64,000 bases of DNA from Duganella margarita. Its GTDB lineage: Bacteria; Pseudomonadota; Gammaproteobacteria; Burkholderiales; Burkholderiaceae_D. This document shows, one piece after another, positions 20,215 through 27,749 of the stretch. The DNA is taken from NCBI RefSeq assembly GCF_009857535.1, contig NZ_WWCS01000002.1, positions 186,001 through 250,000 of the forward strand, written 5' to 3'. The notes under the pieces are model-generated. The model searched no databases. It saw only the letters and a list, made by a program, of their open reading frames with translations, and had not been told where the DNA came from. Made by a program: the position numbers and the translations under genes. The stretch's first letter is position 1, and each line of letters starts with the position of its first letter.

Positions 20215-20544
20215 TCAGGCAAAGACATCGATCAGGCTGCCATAGCCCGTTATTGCGGATGAGGCCGCCGCTGGTGGGTTTACCGGCGGGGCTGTCTGGC
20301 GGTCAGGGCGATTTTCCGCCTGCGCGATACGCTGTTCAATCTGGCTGATGCGCGCCGATATGGCTTGAATATCCGACTTGCCTTGCGGTGTTTTGGCGGA
20401 CGCGCAATTGACGCAGTCGGACAACTGCTTTTGATACCGTTCTAGCTGCGCCTGCAAACTGGTGGCGGACGGCGCCCCTCCACCATAAGCGGTAGAGGCG
20501 GCCGAGGTGGTCGCGGAAGCGGCAACTGTCAGGGATGATGACAT
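20215..20544 (-). CDS. Small hypothetical protein with coiled-coil segment (FlxA-like)
   Basis: This 109-residue product has no signal peptide. A low-complexity Ser/Ala/Thr N-terminus is followed by a predicted coiled coil (LQAQLERYQKQL ... ISARISQIEQRIAQ) with one CVNC pair, as in small FlxA-like proteins found widely in Proteobacteria. Function unknown. It lies 45 bases downstream of the methionine-rich peptide gene on the same strand, with a short GC hairpin (20562-20581) between that lacks a T-run. Confidence 0.6.
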   Translation of the reverse strand: MSSSLTVAASATTSAASTAYGGGAPSATSLQAQLERYQKQLSDCVNCASAKTPQGKSDIQAISARISQIEQRIAQAENRPDRQTAPPVNPPAAASSAITGYGSLIDVFA

Positions 20545-20588
20545 GGCGGATTCTCAGGCGTGCCCGGCGTGGTGGCCGGGCGCGGCGA

Positions 20589-20819
20589 TTATTTTTTCAT
20601 CGCGTCTTTGGCCATGTCATCCTTCTTCATGTCGTCCTTTTTCATCTCGTCCTTGGCCATTTTGTCCTTGTGCATCGGCTTTTTCATGGCGTCTTTTTTC
20701 ATGCCGTCCTTGGCCATGGCGTCCTTGGACATCTCGTCTTTCTTCATCGCGTCCTGGGCGTAGACGGCGCCGGACATCATCAGGCAAGCGGCGATCAGGG
20801 TGGTGGTGATTTTGTTCAT
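20589..20819 (-). CDS. Secreted methionine-rich repeat peptide (MrpX-like)
   Basis: This 76-residue protein has a Sec signal peptide (cleavage after AQ, residue 22) and a 54-residue mature chain almost wholly made of a five-residue repeat of the form (K/A)KDxM. I count 11 methionines in those 54 residues and no cysteine. The start at 20819 follows AGAGGAAACATC, a good ribosome-binding site; a longer opening from 20849 lacks one. It lies 55 bases downstream of the sulfoxide-reductase-like gene. By position and composition it corresponds to MrpX, the periplasmic methionine-rich peptide that soaks up hypochlorite in Azospira and is repaired by the co-encoded reductase. Pentapeptide low-complexity proteins of other function are the alternative. 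Confidence 0.75.
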   Translation of the reverse strand: MNKITTTLIAACLMMSGAVYAQDAMKKDEMSKDAMAKDGMKKDAMKKPMHKDKMAKDEMKKDDMKKDDMAKDAMKK

Positions 20820-20874
20820 GATGTTTCCTCTGTGAGTAAAATTAGACAACGTGGGTACTGCTACTGCATGGCAG

Positions 20875-21657
20875 TCAACTGCCGCCGAACCAGTTATAGC
20901 CCTGGTCTTCCCAATACCCGCCGGGGTAGGTATTGGTAACGAAAATGGCCTGGATGTGTTTCGGATTCTTGTATCCCAGTTTGGTCGGCATGCGCAGCTT
21001 CATCGGGAAGCCATAGCGTGGCGGCAGGGTCTGGTCGTTATAGCTCAGCGCCATCAGCGTTTGCGGATGCAGCGCGGTGGCCATGTCGATACTCGTGAAG
21101 TAGTCGTCGGCGCATTTGAAGCCGACATATTTCGCGCTCAGGTCCGCGCCCACGTGGCGCAGGAAATGCGAGAACGGCACGCCGCCCCATTTGCCGATGG
21201 CGCTCCAGCCTTCGACGCAGATGTGGCGCGTGACCTGTGACTGCTGGGGCAGGGCGCGCAGCTGGGTTAGCGTCCATGGCTTGCGGTCGGCGATCATGCC
21301 GCTCAGTTCCAGCCGCCAGCTGTCGCCATCGATCTCCCGGATTTCCTCTTCGCCGTAGTAGGCGTTGAAGGGGAAGGGCTGGGCGATCATGGAATCGGGA
21401 TAGGTCGGCGCCAGGCGGTTGGGATCGAACAGCAGGCCCTGGACCCGGTCGTTAAAGCGCGAGATGCCGGTCAGCGCCGCATCGATGCTTTCCTGGTTGT
21501 CGGGCGCGCAACCGGTCAGCAGCGTCAGGCCGCCAAGCGTCAGGCTGCGCTGCAGGAAGGCGCGGCGCGATGGCTGGGCGATGCGGCCGATGGCGTCGGT
21601 CAGCATGGCGGCGCCCTCGGCGGGAATCTCGATCTGGCGTTTCTTGAAGCGTTGCAT
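20875..21657 (-). CDS. Periplasmic molybdopterin oxidoreductase, YedY/MsrP-like
   Basis: A 260-residue enzyme of the sulfite-oxidase / MsrP family. A twin-arginine signal (SRRAFLQRSLTLGG) exports it folded, and an LTGC sequence at its end may also lipidate it. The molybdenum-ligating cysteine is in HICVEGWSAIGKWGG; GYKNPKHIQAI is also typical of the family. MsrP-type enzymes reduce methionine sulfoxide in periplasmic proteins with electrons from a membrane heme protein. The gene follows the cytochrome b gene (22-base gap) and precedes the methionine-rich peptide gene, supporting a role in oxidant repair. Confidence 0.88.
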   Translation of the reverse strand: MQRFKKRQIEIPAEGAAMLTDAIGRIAQPSRRAFLQRSLTLGGLTLLTGCAPDNQESIDAALTGISRFNDRVQGLLFDPNRLAPTYPDSMIAQPFPFNAYYGEEEIREIDGDSWRLELSGMIADRKPWTLTQLRALPQQSQVTRHICVEGWSAIGKWGGVPFSHFLRHVGADLSAKYVGFKCADDYFTSIDMATALHPQTLMALSYNDQTLPPRYGFPMKLRMPTKLGYKNPKHIQAIFVTNTYPGGYWEDQGYNWFGGS

Positions 21658-21679
21658 CAGAAGGTCTCCAATTGGATGG

Positions 21680-22282
21680 TTAGCGGCCGCGCAGCATGGC
21701 CAGCAGCGTGCGCGGCACCAGCGCCACCATCACCACGTGCACCGCGATGAAGCCGCACAGGCCGGCCATGGCGAAGAAGTGGACGCGCCGCGCCGCCTCA
21801 TAGCCGCCCACCAGTTCGCGCAACAGCGGGAATTGCACCGACTTCCACAGCACCAGCCCGGACAGCACCAGTACCACGCTGTCGAGCATGACAAACACAT
21901 AGGCCAGCCGCTGCACGCTGTTGTAATGGCGCGGATCGGCATGGGCCAGTTTTCCGCGCAAGGCGGCGCCGAGGTCGCGCAGCACCTGGCGTGGCATAAT
22001 CGGGAAAAACTGCCGCCGCAGCCGGCCAGAGAACAGGTTGATCAGCAAATACAGGATGCCGTTGGCGAACAGCAGCCACATCGCCGCGAAATGCCACTGC
22101 AACGCGCCGCCCAGCCATCCGCCCAGCGTGATACCGCGCGGAATGGCGAAGTCGAAAAATTGCGTGGCGTTGTAGATGCGCCAGCCGCTGGCGATGAGCA
22201 ACAGCACCGCCGTAGCGTTGAGCCAATGCGTCAGCCGCAGCCAGAGCGGGTGGATGGTGCTGTGTGTGGCGATGGCATTCAT
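21680..22282 (-). CDS. Cytochrome b561-type membrane subunit (YedZ1-like electron donor)
   Basis: The 200-residue protein begins MNAIATHSTIHPLWLRLTHW and has four membrane helices with histidines placed for two b hemes (His near 15, in LQWHFAAMW, in RRVHFFAMA and in FIAVHVVMV). It is the likely quinol-oxidising partner of the adjacent molybdopterin enzyme. Translation from 22282 gives a normal family N-terminus; a longer opening from 22609 runs through the divergent promoter and sigma gene and is discarded. It heads the cytochrome b, MsrP-like, Met-rich peptide operon. Confidence 0.88.
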   Translation of the reverse strand: MNAIATHSTIHPLWLRLTHWLNATAVLLLIASGWRIYNATQFFDFAIPRGITLGGWLGGALQWHFAAMWLLFANGILYLLINLFSGRLRRQFFPIMPRQVLRDLGAALRGKLAHADPRHYNSVQRLAYVFVMLDSVVLVLSGLVLWKSVQFPLLRELVGGYEAARRVHFFAMAGLCGFIAVHVVMVALVPRTLLAMLRGR

Positions 22283-22321
22283 ACGGAACCGGTCGGGATT
22301 GTCGTTGGCGATAACAGGTAG

Positions 22322-22347
22322 TTCGCAGCCGCACCGGCATCGGTTAC
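22322..22347 (-). promoter_or_regulatory. Predicted SigF-type ECF promoter for the cytochrome b / MsrP-like operon
   Basis: On the minus strand the sequence reads GTAACC, 16 bases, CGAA. This is the -35/-10 pair and spacing reported for SigF-dependent promoters in Caulobacter. The CGAA end lies about 40 bases before the cytochrome b start codon, leaving a leader of roughly 30 bases. An identical motif with identical spacing occurs on the other strand 34 bases away, facing the sigma factor gene. Confidence 0.8.
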
Positions 22348-22381
22348 AGGGGAATGAATAAAATTTTTTTTGCCACAGGCT

Positions 22382-22407
22382 GTAACCTAAGGCGGCGATG
22401 CAACGAA
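22382..22407 (+). promoter_or_regulatory. Predicted SigF-type ECF promoter at the sigma factor gene
   Basis: The plus strand reads GTAACC, 16 bases, CGAA, matching exactly the element on the opposite strand. It suggests autoregulation of the sigma/anti-sigma operon. The expected start of transcription (about 22413-22416) falls after the ATG at 22398, which implies translation from a later codon for this transcript. Confidence 0.7.
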
Positions 22408-22982
22408 TACCTGAGGTGGATCCTTTACGCAGCACTGAATTACGCCTGCATGCCCTGTTCTTGCAGGGCACGGCCGGTGACGCCCTGGCATACCGTCGCT
22501 TCCTGCAGGCGACGGCAACGCATCTGCGCGCCTTTTTGCGGCGGCGCCTGAGCCGCTGGCCGGATGAGGTGGAGGATCTGGTGCAGGAGGCGCTGCTGGC
22601 GATCCACAATCAGCGCCTCAGCTACGATACCGGCGTGCCATTGACGTCCTGGGTGTATGCGATTGCGCGCTACAAGCTGATCGACTGGCTGCGGCGGCAT
22701 GCCCGGCAGGACAGCCTGCATGATTCACTGGACGATGTCGACGAAGGCGAACACGCGCTGTTTTCCAGTAGCGACGAAGCGGCCGGCGACGCCCGGCGCG
22801 ACCTGGCCAAATTACTTGCGCTGCTGCCGGACAGGCAGCGCGATGCGATCATTCTCACCAAGCTGGAAGGTTTGTCGGTACGCGAGGCGGCCGACACGTT
22901 GCAGATGTCCGATGCATCGATCAAGGTCTCGGTACACCGGGGCTTGAAAGCGCTGGCGACTATTTTAAGAGAAGCGACATGA
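22398..22982 (+). CDS. sigF: ECF sigma factor, SigF type
   Basis: A 194-residue sigma factor with region 2 (about 40-105; WPDEVEDLVQEALLAIH) and region 4 (about 135-190; LSVREAADTLQMSDASIKVSVHRG). Its stop overlaps the ATG of a DUF1109 gene, the standard pairing of SigF with the membrane anti-sigma factor NrsF. Divergent from the cytochrome b / MsrP-like operon. The ATG at 22398 has AAGG 5 bases upstream, but a promoter-like element spans it; GTG at 22416 (start of MDPLRSTELRLHA) would fit a leaderless transcript. By homology SigF answers hypochlorite or metal/oxidative stress; here that is inference. Confidence 0.9.
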   Translation: MQRIPEVDPLRSTELRLHALFLQGTAGDALAYRRFLQATATHLRAFLRRRLSRWPDEVEDLVQEALLAIHNQRLSYDTGVPLTSWVYAIARYKLIDWLRRHARQDSLHDSLDDVDEGEHALFSSSDEAAGDARRDLAKLLALLPDRQRDAIILTKLEGLSVREAADTLQMSDASIKVSVHRGLKALATILREAT

Positions 22983-23620
22983 AGACCGATGACCTGATCA
23001 TGATGTTGTCCAGCGGGCCGGACGTGCGTCCCGCACCGCGGCCGCTCACGGCCAGTTTGTTGCCGCTGTCCGCTGGCTTGCTGGCTTGCGTGGTGCTGAT
23101 GCTGGTGTTGCTGGGTGTTCGCAGCGATCTGATGCAGGCGACGGCATTGCCGGCATTTTGGCTGAAAGTGTCGTTCTCGGCCTTGCTGGCATGGGCCGGC
23201 TGGCTGGCGGCGAAGCGTCTGGCGGCGCCGGGCGCACGCACTGCTGCGTTGCCCTTGTATCTTGGTGCGCCGGTGGTGGCGTTGTGGTGCGTCGCGGCGA
23301 TCCTGCTGTGGCAAGCTGGTCCAGAGGCGCGCACGCCGCTGTTCTGGGGCGCGACGTGGCGTTATTGCCCCTTGCTGATCGCGCTGCTGTCCATGCCGCT
23401 GTTCGTTGCCGCACTGCGGGTCATGCGCAGCCTGGCGCCGACGCGCTTGCGTCTGGCCGGGGCCGCAGCAGGTTTTGCGGCTGGCGCCACGGCAGCCTTG
23501 GTGTACTGCCTTCATTGCCCTGAAATGAGTCCGGTATTCGTCGGCTTCTGGTATCTGTTGGGCATGCTGATCCCGACCGCGCTCGGCGCCTTGATCGGCC
23601 GCCGGGTGCTGGCCTGGTAG
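22979..23620 (+). CDS. nrsF: DUF1109-family membrane anti-sigma factor NrsF
   Basis: This 213-residue protein has about six membrane helices, the DUF1109/NrsF layout. Two conserved cysteine motifs are present, RYCPLL with Cys130 and CLHCPEM with Cys180 (also Cys177); in Caulobacter NrsF two cysteines at nearly the same positions are needed for signal sensing. It should hold SigF at the membrane and release it on oxidation. The ATG overlaps the sigma stop. It converges with a marR gene, 2 bases apart. Confidence 0.9.
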   Translation: MKTDDLIMMLSSGPDVRPAPRPLTASLLPLSAGLLACVVLMLVLLGVRSDLMQATALPAFWLKVSFSALLAWAGWLAAKRLAAPGARTAALPLYLGAPVVALWCVAAILLWQAGPEARTPLFWGATWRYCPLLIALLSMPLFVAALRVMRSLAPTRLRLAGAAAGFAAGATAALVYCLHCPEMSPVFVGFWYLLGMLIPTALGALIGRRVLAW

Positions 23621-23622
23621 CG

Positions 23623-24108
23623 TTACAGGTCGGACAGCGGCGTGTCGGCGCCGGCGTTGCCGGCTTCCAGCGCCGCAATCAGGATGTTGAGATCGTGTTC
23701 CAGCCGGGCCAGGGTGGCGGCGTCGATCGACGCCAGCGCATCGGGCAACACGCCGGCAAATGGCATCGGCGCTTTTTCAAGACTGCGCTCCCCGGCGGGC
23801 GAGAGCGTCATCGTCACCATGCGGCGATCGCTGCTGCTTTTTGCCTGCTCAATCAATCCTTGCCCCAGCAGCGTCTTGACCAGATTGCTGGCGGTGGTCT
23901 GATGAATATCCATCTTGCCCGCCAGTCCGTTGACGCCGATTCCGGGATGTTGCTGGATCACGCTGAGCGCCCACAGCTGTGAGCCGCCAATGCCGGCGGC
24001 TTTCTCAACGTTGCGGAAATGGGTTTTGACCGCGTTAAAGACAACACGGAATTGACGCAGCACGCGGGTTGATGGCGGCGCCGCCGCGTCCACTTGATTC
24101 TCTTGCAT
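23623..24108 (-). CDS. MarR-family transcriptional regulator
   Basis: A 161-residue winged-helix regulator. The recognition helix region reads IGVNGLAGKMDIHQTTASNLVKTL, followed by a wing (LIEQAKSSSDRRMVTMTLSPAG) with the conserved Asp-Arg-Arg. It is divergent from a ClC channel gene, and an 18-base near-palindrome lies in the 96-base gap, so it probably represses itself and the channel gene. MarR proteins of this type commonly answer phenolic ligands or oxidants; the ligand is unknown. Confidence 0.9.
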   Translation of the reverse strand: MQENQVDAAAPPSTRVLRQFRVVFNAVKTHFRNVEKAAGIGGSQLWALSVIQQHPGIGVNGLAGKMDIHQTTASNLVKTLLGQGLIEQAKSSSDRRMVTMTLSPAGERSLEKAPMPFAGVLPDALASIDAATLARLEHDLNILIAALEAGNAGADTPLSDL

Positions 24109-24172
24109 GGCTTGGTACTGACAAAAAGACGATTGATGTCGAGTTTAATTGACAGCATGGTTTAGTGCAAAG

Positions 24173-24190
24173 TATATTTGTACAAATGTA
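24173..24190. promoter_or_regulatory. Candidate MarR operator between marR and the ClC gene
   Basis: The sequence TATATTTGTACAAATGTA contains a perfect 12-base palindrome ATTTGTACAAAT, extended to 18 bases with one mismatched pair. It ends 14 bases before the ClC start codon and lies 65 bases before the marR start, the position expected for a MarR dimer controlling both genes. Confidence 0.55.
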
Positions 24191-24204
24191 TTTCTCCTTC
24201 GCCC

Positions 24205-25536
24205 ATGAAAACCAAGCACAACATCACCGCGTCCTTCAACCGTGAATTTCGCGATTGGCGCCTGTGGGCGACCCGCGCCATCGTGGTCGCCGCCGCTTGC
24301 GTTGCCGGCCTGACGGTGGTCGCCTTTACCTGGCTGGGAGAGGAGGCGCTGGGGCTGTTCATGGACGTTGTGCAGATCCACCCCTGGGTCACGCTGGTAT
24401 GGACGCCGCTGTGTGCAGCAGCAATCGTCTGGGTCACGCGCCGTTACTTTGCGGCGGCGGCCGGGTCCGGCATTCCGCAAGTGATGGCGGCGCTGGACCC
24501 CGCCGCGTCGGCGCCGGTGCAGGCGAGGCTGGTCTCCTTCAAGCTGAGCGTGGCCAAGGTGGCATTGACGACCTGGGGCTTGCTGGCCGGGCTATCGCTG
24601 GGGCGCGAGGGACCGTCGGTACAGGTTGCCGCCGGCATCATGCTGACGGCACGGCGCTGGCTGCCTGAGCGCACCGCCGTCACACCGCACGGCTTGCTGG
24701 TGGCGGGCGGCGCGGCCGGCATCGCCGCCGCCTTCAACACGCCGCTGGCCGGTATCATGTTTGCGATTGAGGAGTTGTCGCGCACGCCGGAACAGCGCAG
24801 CAGCGGGCTGTTGATGTCGGCCATCGTGCTGGCCGGTTTGATGGCGGTGTCGGTGTATGGCAACGCCACCTATTTCGGGATCATTCATGCGAGCGGGATC
24901 GACCTGTCGCTGCTGCTGCCCGGCTTGCTGGTGGCCGTGGTCAGCGGTGGGCTGGGCGGTCTGTTTTCGCGCCTGCTGCAGGCCTCGCTCGGCGGTAAGG
25001 GGCGCGACGTCATGTCGCGCCTGCGCGGGGCCAATCCGGTGTTGTTCGCTGCCGTATGTGGGCTGCTGGTGGCCGTGATCGGCTTTGTGTCAGGCGGCGC
25101 CACCTTTGGCAGCGGCTACAGCCACACGCGCGACATGGTGGCCGGCCAGGAGACCTTGCCCGCTCTGTTCCTGTTGTTAAAGTTTGTTGCCACCTGGCTG
25201 ACCACCTGGTCGGGCGTACCGGCCGGGATCTTCGCGCCGTCGCTGGCCATCGGTGCGGCGATCGGCAATGACATTGCGTTGTTGTTGCATTCACCCAATG
25301 CGACCGCGCTGATTGCGCTTGGCATGGTGGGCTTTCTGGCGGCCGCCACGCAGGCCCCGTTGACCTCGTTCATCATCGTGATGGAGATGGTCGATGGCCA
25401 TTCGATGGTGCTGAGTCTGATGGCGTGCGCGATGGTGGCGCGTACCGTGTCGCGCGTGATCAGTGCGCCGCTGTACAGCGTGCTGGCGCAACAGCAACTC
25501 AGCAATGCGACTAGCTCCGGGCCCGTCGCTCAATAG
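24205..25536 (+). CDS. ClC-family chloride channel or H+/Cl- antiporter
   Basis: A 443-residue membrane protein with the ClC selectivity motifs: GSGIPQ near residue 93, GREGPSVQ (gating Glu) near 142 and GIFAPSLAIG near 340. There is no C-terminal CBS domain. About 10-12 hydrophobic segments fit the fold. The ATG at 24205 was preferred over a TTG at 24178 that overlaps the candidate operator. ClC proteins help cells withstand acid or osmotic stress; control by the adjacent MarR protein is inferred. Confidence 0.92.
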   Translation: MKTKHNITASFNREFRDWRLWATRAIVVAAACVAGLTVVAFTWLGEEALGLFMDVVQIHPWVTLVWTPLCAAAIVWVTRRYFAAAAGSGIPQVMAALDPAASAPVQARLVSFKLSVAKVALTTWGLLAGLSLGREGPSVQVAAGIMLTARRWLPERTAVTPHGLLVAGGAAGIAAAFNTPLAGIMFAIEELSRTPEQRSSGLLMSAIVLAGLMAVSVYGNATYFGIIHASGIDLSLLLPGLLVAVVSGGLGGLFSRLLQASLGGKGRDVMSRLRGANPVLFAAVCGLLVAVIGFVSGGATFGSGYSHTRDMVAGQETLPALFLLLKFVATWLTTWSGVPAGIFAPSLAIGAAIGNDIALLLHSPNATALIALGMVGFLAAATQAPLTSFIIVMEMVDGHSMVLSLMACAMVARTVSRVISAPLYSVLAQQQLSNATSSGPVAQ

Positions 25537-26162
25537 TGGAAGACCAGCGGCAGGGCGGGGCGGAGGTCGTGGCTCAAGCCGCGCGCTGCGTGGTCAAAGC
25601 TGATTTCCAACAGATGCGCGTTGCCTTCCTCGAACTCGATGCCGCTGGCCAGTGCGGCTGACGAGAGGGCGGCCAGTGACGGCATGGTGCAGCGCAGGCC
25701 GGTGATGCTGCCAAGGCCGGCGGCGTGATCCAGCGGCTGGCGGCGGTCGGCGGCGAATTGCTGCGGCGCCCTGCCGGCCGAGGTGCAGAACCACATCGGC
25801 TCGGACAGCGGCGCGTCGGCGATGCCGATGGTCATGCCCGGCGGCAGATAGGCCGGCGTGTAATCCCAGGTGGCAAACGGCACGGCGGGACGGAAGCAGA
25901 TGCCGAACGGCGAGGCTGCGCCAGTATCGTCGGCCGACAGGCGTTCGCGCAGCATGGTCGGCCGGGTCTGCGCGTTGGCGACTTCCTCCGCATCGGCAAT
26001 CCACAACAATTCAATAAACGCGTTGGCGAAGAAGAAGCGGCGGTTAGCCTTGCCCTGGCCGGGATGCGTGTTGCCGCTGCCTTCGCTCAGGCCGAACGCC
26101 CGCAGCAGTTCGGCTTCGGCGCCGCCGGGCGATACGCGGATGAAGATGTGGTCTATTTGCAT
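25530..26162 (-). CDS. VOC-superfamily (glyoxalase-like) protein
   Basis: This 210-residue protein begins MQIDHIFIRVSPGGAEAELL, the first beta-alpha unit of the vicinal-oxygen-chelate fold, and belongs to the glyoxalase-like-domain group of uncharacterised VOC proteins. An opening further upstream to 26591 is antisense-like within the preceding gene and is ignored. Its ATG overlaps the TPR-methyltransferase stop by 10 bases, so the two are coupled. The stop overlaps the ClC stop region by 7 bases. Substrate unknown. Confidence 0.82.
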   Translation of the reverse strand: MQIDHIFIRVSPGGAEAELLRAFGLSEGSGNTHPGQGKANRRFFFANAFIELLWIADAEEVANAQTRPTMLRERLSADDTGAASPFGICFRPAVPFATWDYTPAYLPPGMTIGIADAPLSEPMWFCTSAGRAPQQFAADRRQPLDHAAGLGSITGLRCTMPSLAALSSAALASGIEFEEGNAHLLEISFDHAARGLSHDLRPALPLVFHY

Positions 26163-27646
26163 AACAGGAAAGCGTGAGCGGCAATCGGTGCGCCATTTTC
26201 CTGGCGCGCGTCCAGCGCTTGCGTGGCCAGCACGGTGAAGCCGGTGTCGGCGGCCAGGCGGCGCAGGTAATCTTCCGTGTGGGCGTAGCGGTTGGACGGG
26301 CGCAGCACATAGTCGGCGCCATCGCCGGCTTCGACCGAGAAGCAGAACCGCCCGCCGGGACGCAGCGCCGCATGCACCGCGCGGAACACTGGCGCCAGGT
26401 CGCCGATGTAGACGAAGACGTCGGCCGCCACCGCAAGATCCCAGCTGGCGTCGCGGCCGTGCAGGTAGCTGGTGAGGTCGGCACAAGCCAGGGAATCGTA
26501 CAGGCCGCGCCCGGCCGCCTTGTCCAGCATCTGCTGCGACAGGTCGACACCGTCCAGGCGGCGCGAATAGGCGCGCAGGTACGTCGCACACAGGCCGGTG
26601 CCGCAGCCCAGGTCCACGGTGGACAACTCCGACGCCGGCGCCACATGGCGCAGCAACGCGTCCAGCACGGCCGGGGTCTGGTAGCCCAGCACTTCGGTCA
26701 GATGCTGGTCGAAGTGATTGGCGTATTGGTCGAACAGCGAGCGCACGTAGTCGGTCGGCAGCGTGGCCGGCGTTTCACCGGCGCCGACCGAGGCCAGCGC
26801 GAAGGCGATGGTTTGCGGATCGTCGCCATGCGCCAGCGCGGCGCGGTAGGCGGCAATTGCTTCGTCGCGCCGCGCCATCGAACGCAGGGCGTTGCCGCGC
26901 TGGTAGTGGGCCAGCGCGTAATCCGGCTTGTGCCTCAGGGCCTGGTCAAAGCTGTCCAGCGCCGCTTCAAATTCGCCCAGGCGCTGTAGCGACGCGCCTT
27001 GCGCGCTGTAGGCCTCGGCCCAGTCGGGACGCAAGTGGATGGCGCGGTCGAAACTTTCCACCGCTTCCGGCAGGTAGCGCAGGCAGTGCAGGGCGTTGCC
27101 GCGCGCCAGCCAGGCCTCGGCATGGCGGTCTTTGAGGTTGAGCGCAGCTTCGGCCGCGCCCAGCGCGTCGAGATAGCGGCCCAGGTCTTGCAGCACGATG
27201 GCGCGATTGCTGTGCGCTTCCGCATAGGTCGGCTGGATGCGCAGCGCCTGCTGGTAGCTGTCCAGCGCTTCGTCGAGGCGGCCAAGCTTGCGCAGCGCGT
27301 TGCCGCGATTGCTCCACGCGAGCGCATAGGAGTTGTTCAGCGCCAGTGCGCGCTCGTGGCTGGCCAGCGCCTGTTCGGCGTCGCCGGCGTCCAGCCAGGC
27401 CACGCCGAGGTTGCAATGGGCGTTGGCGCGCGTGCTGTCGATCGCGATGGCTTGCGAGATCAGCGCGATGGCGCCGGCCGCGTCGCCCTGCTGGCGCGCG
27501 ATCACGCCTAACAGATTCAAGGCGTCGAAGCGGCGCGGATCAAGGTCCAGCACCTGGCGGTACAGGGCTTGCGCCGGTTCGAGCCGGCCCTGCTGGTGCA
27601 GTTCGACGGCCTGTTGGAGGAGGGAGGCAAGCAGGGATTCAGTCAT
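26153..27646 (-). CDS. TPR-repeat protein fused to SAM-dependent methyltransferase
   Basis: About 497 residues. Eight successive 34-residue tetratricopeptide repeats fill residues 1-275 (for example WSNRGNALRKLGRLDEALDS), followed by a class I methyltransferase domain from about 315 to the end with the SAM motif VDLGCGTGLC and a later LRPGGRFCFSVE motif. TPR-methyltransferase fusions of this kind occur in Proteobacteria but their targets are unknown; the repeats suggest a protein substrate or partner. I chose the ATG at 27646; further in-frame ATGs at 27655 and 27682 are possible since none has a strong ribosome-binding site. Confidence 0.85.
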   Translation of the reverse strand: MTESLLASLLQQAVELHQQGRLEPAQALYRQVLDLDPRRFDALNLLGVIARQQGDAAGAIALISQAIAIDSTRANAHCNLGVAWLDAGDAEQALASHERALALNNSYALAWSNRGNALRKLGRLDEALDSYQQALRIQPTYAEAHSNRAIVLQDLGRYLDALGAAEAALNLKDRHAEAWLARGNALHCLRYLPEAVESFDRAIHLRPDWAEAYSAQGASLQRLGEFEAALDSFDQALRHKPDYALAHYQRGNALRSMARRDEAIAAYRAALAHGDDPQTIAFALASVGAGETPATLPTDYVRSLFDQYANHFDQHLTEVLGYQTPAVLDALLRHVAPASELSTVDLGCGTGLCATYLRAYSRRLDGVDLSQQMLDKAAGRGLYDSLACADLTSYLHGRDASWDLAVAADVFVYIGDLAPVFRAVHAALRPGGRFCFSVEAGDGADYVLRPSNRYAHTEDYLRRLAADTGFTVLATQALDARQENGAPIAAHAFLLCK

Positions 27647-27749
27647 AGTCCGCATCTTAGCCCATGCGTGAATTCTCTCCAATTATTTCAATTTGACAAT
27701 ATTTTTCAGCGTGTTGGCATTTGACTAATTGCAACTTCATTGAGCCGCC

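Noticed and set aside
20562..20581. GC hairpin after the Met-rich peptide gene as a terminator
   Set aside because: The 7-bp stem is followed by no T-run on the minus strand, so a Rho-independent terminator is not supported.
21680..22609. Longer cytochrome b frame starting at 22609
   Set aside because: The extra 109 residues are Arg/Cys-rich, antisense to the sigma factor and cover the promoter elements; the family N-terminus begins at 22282.
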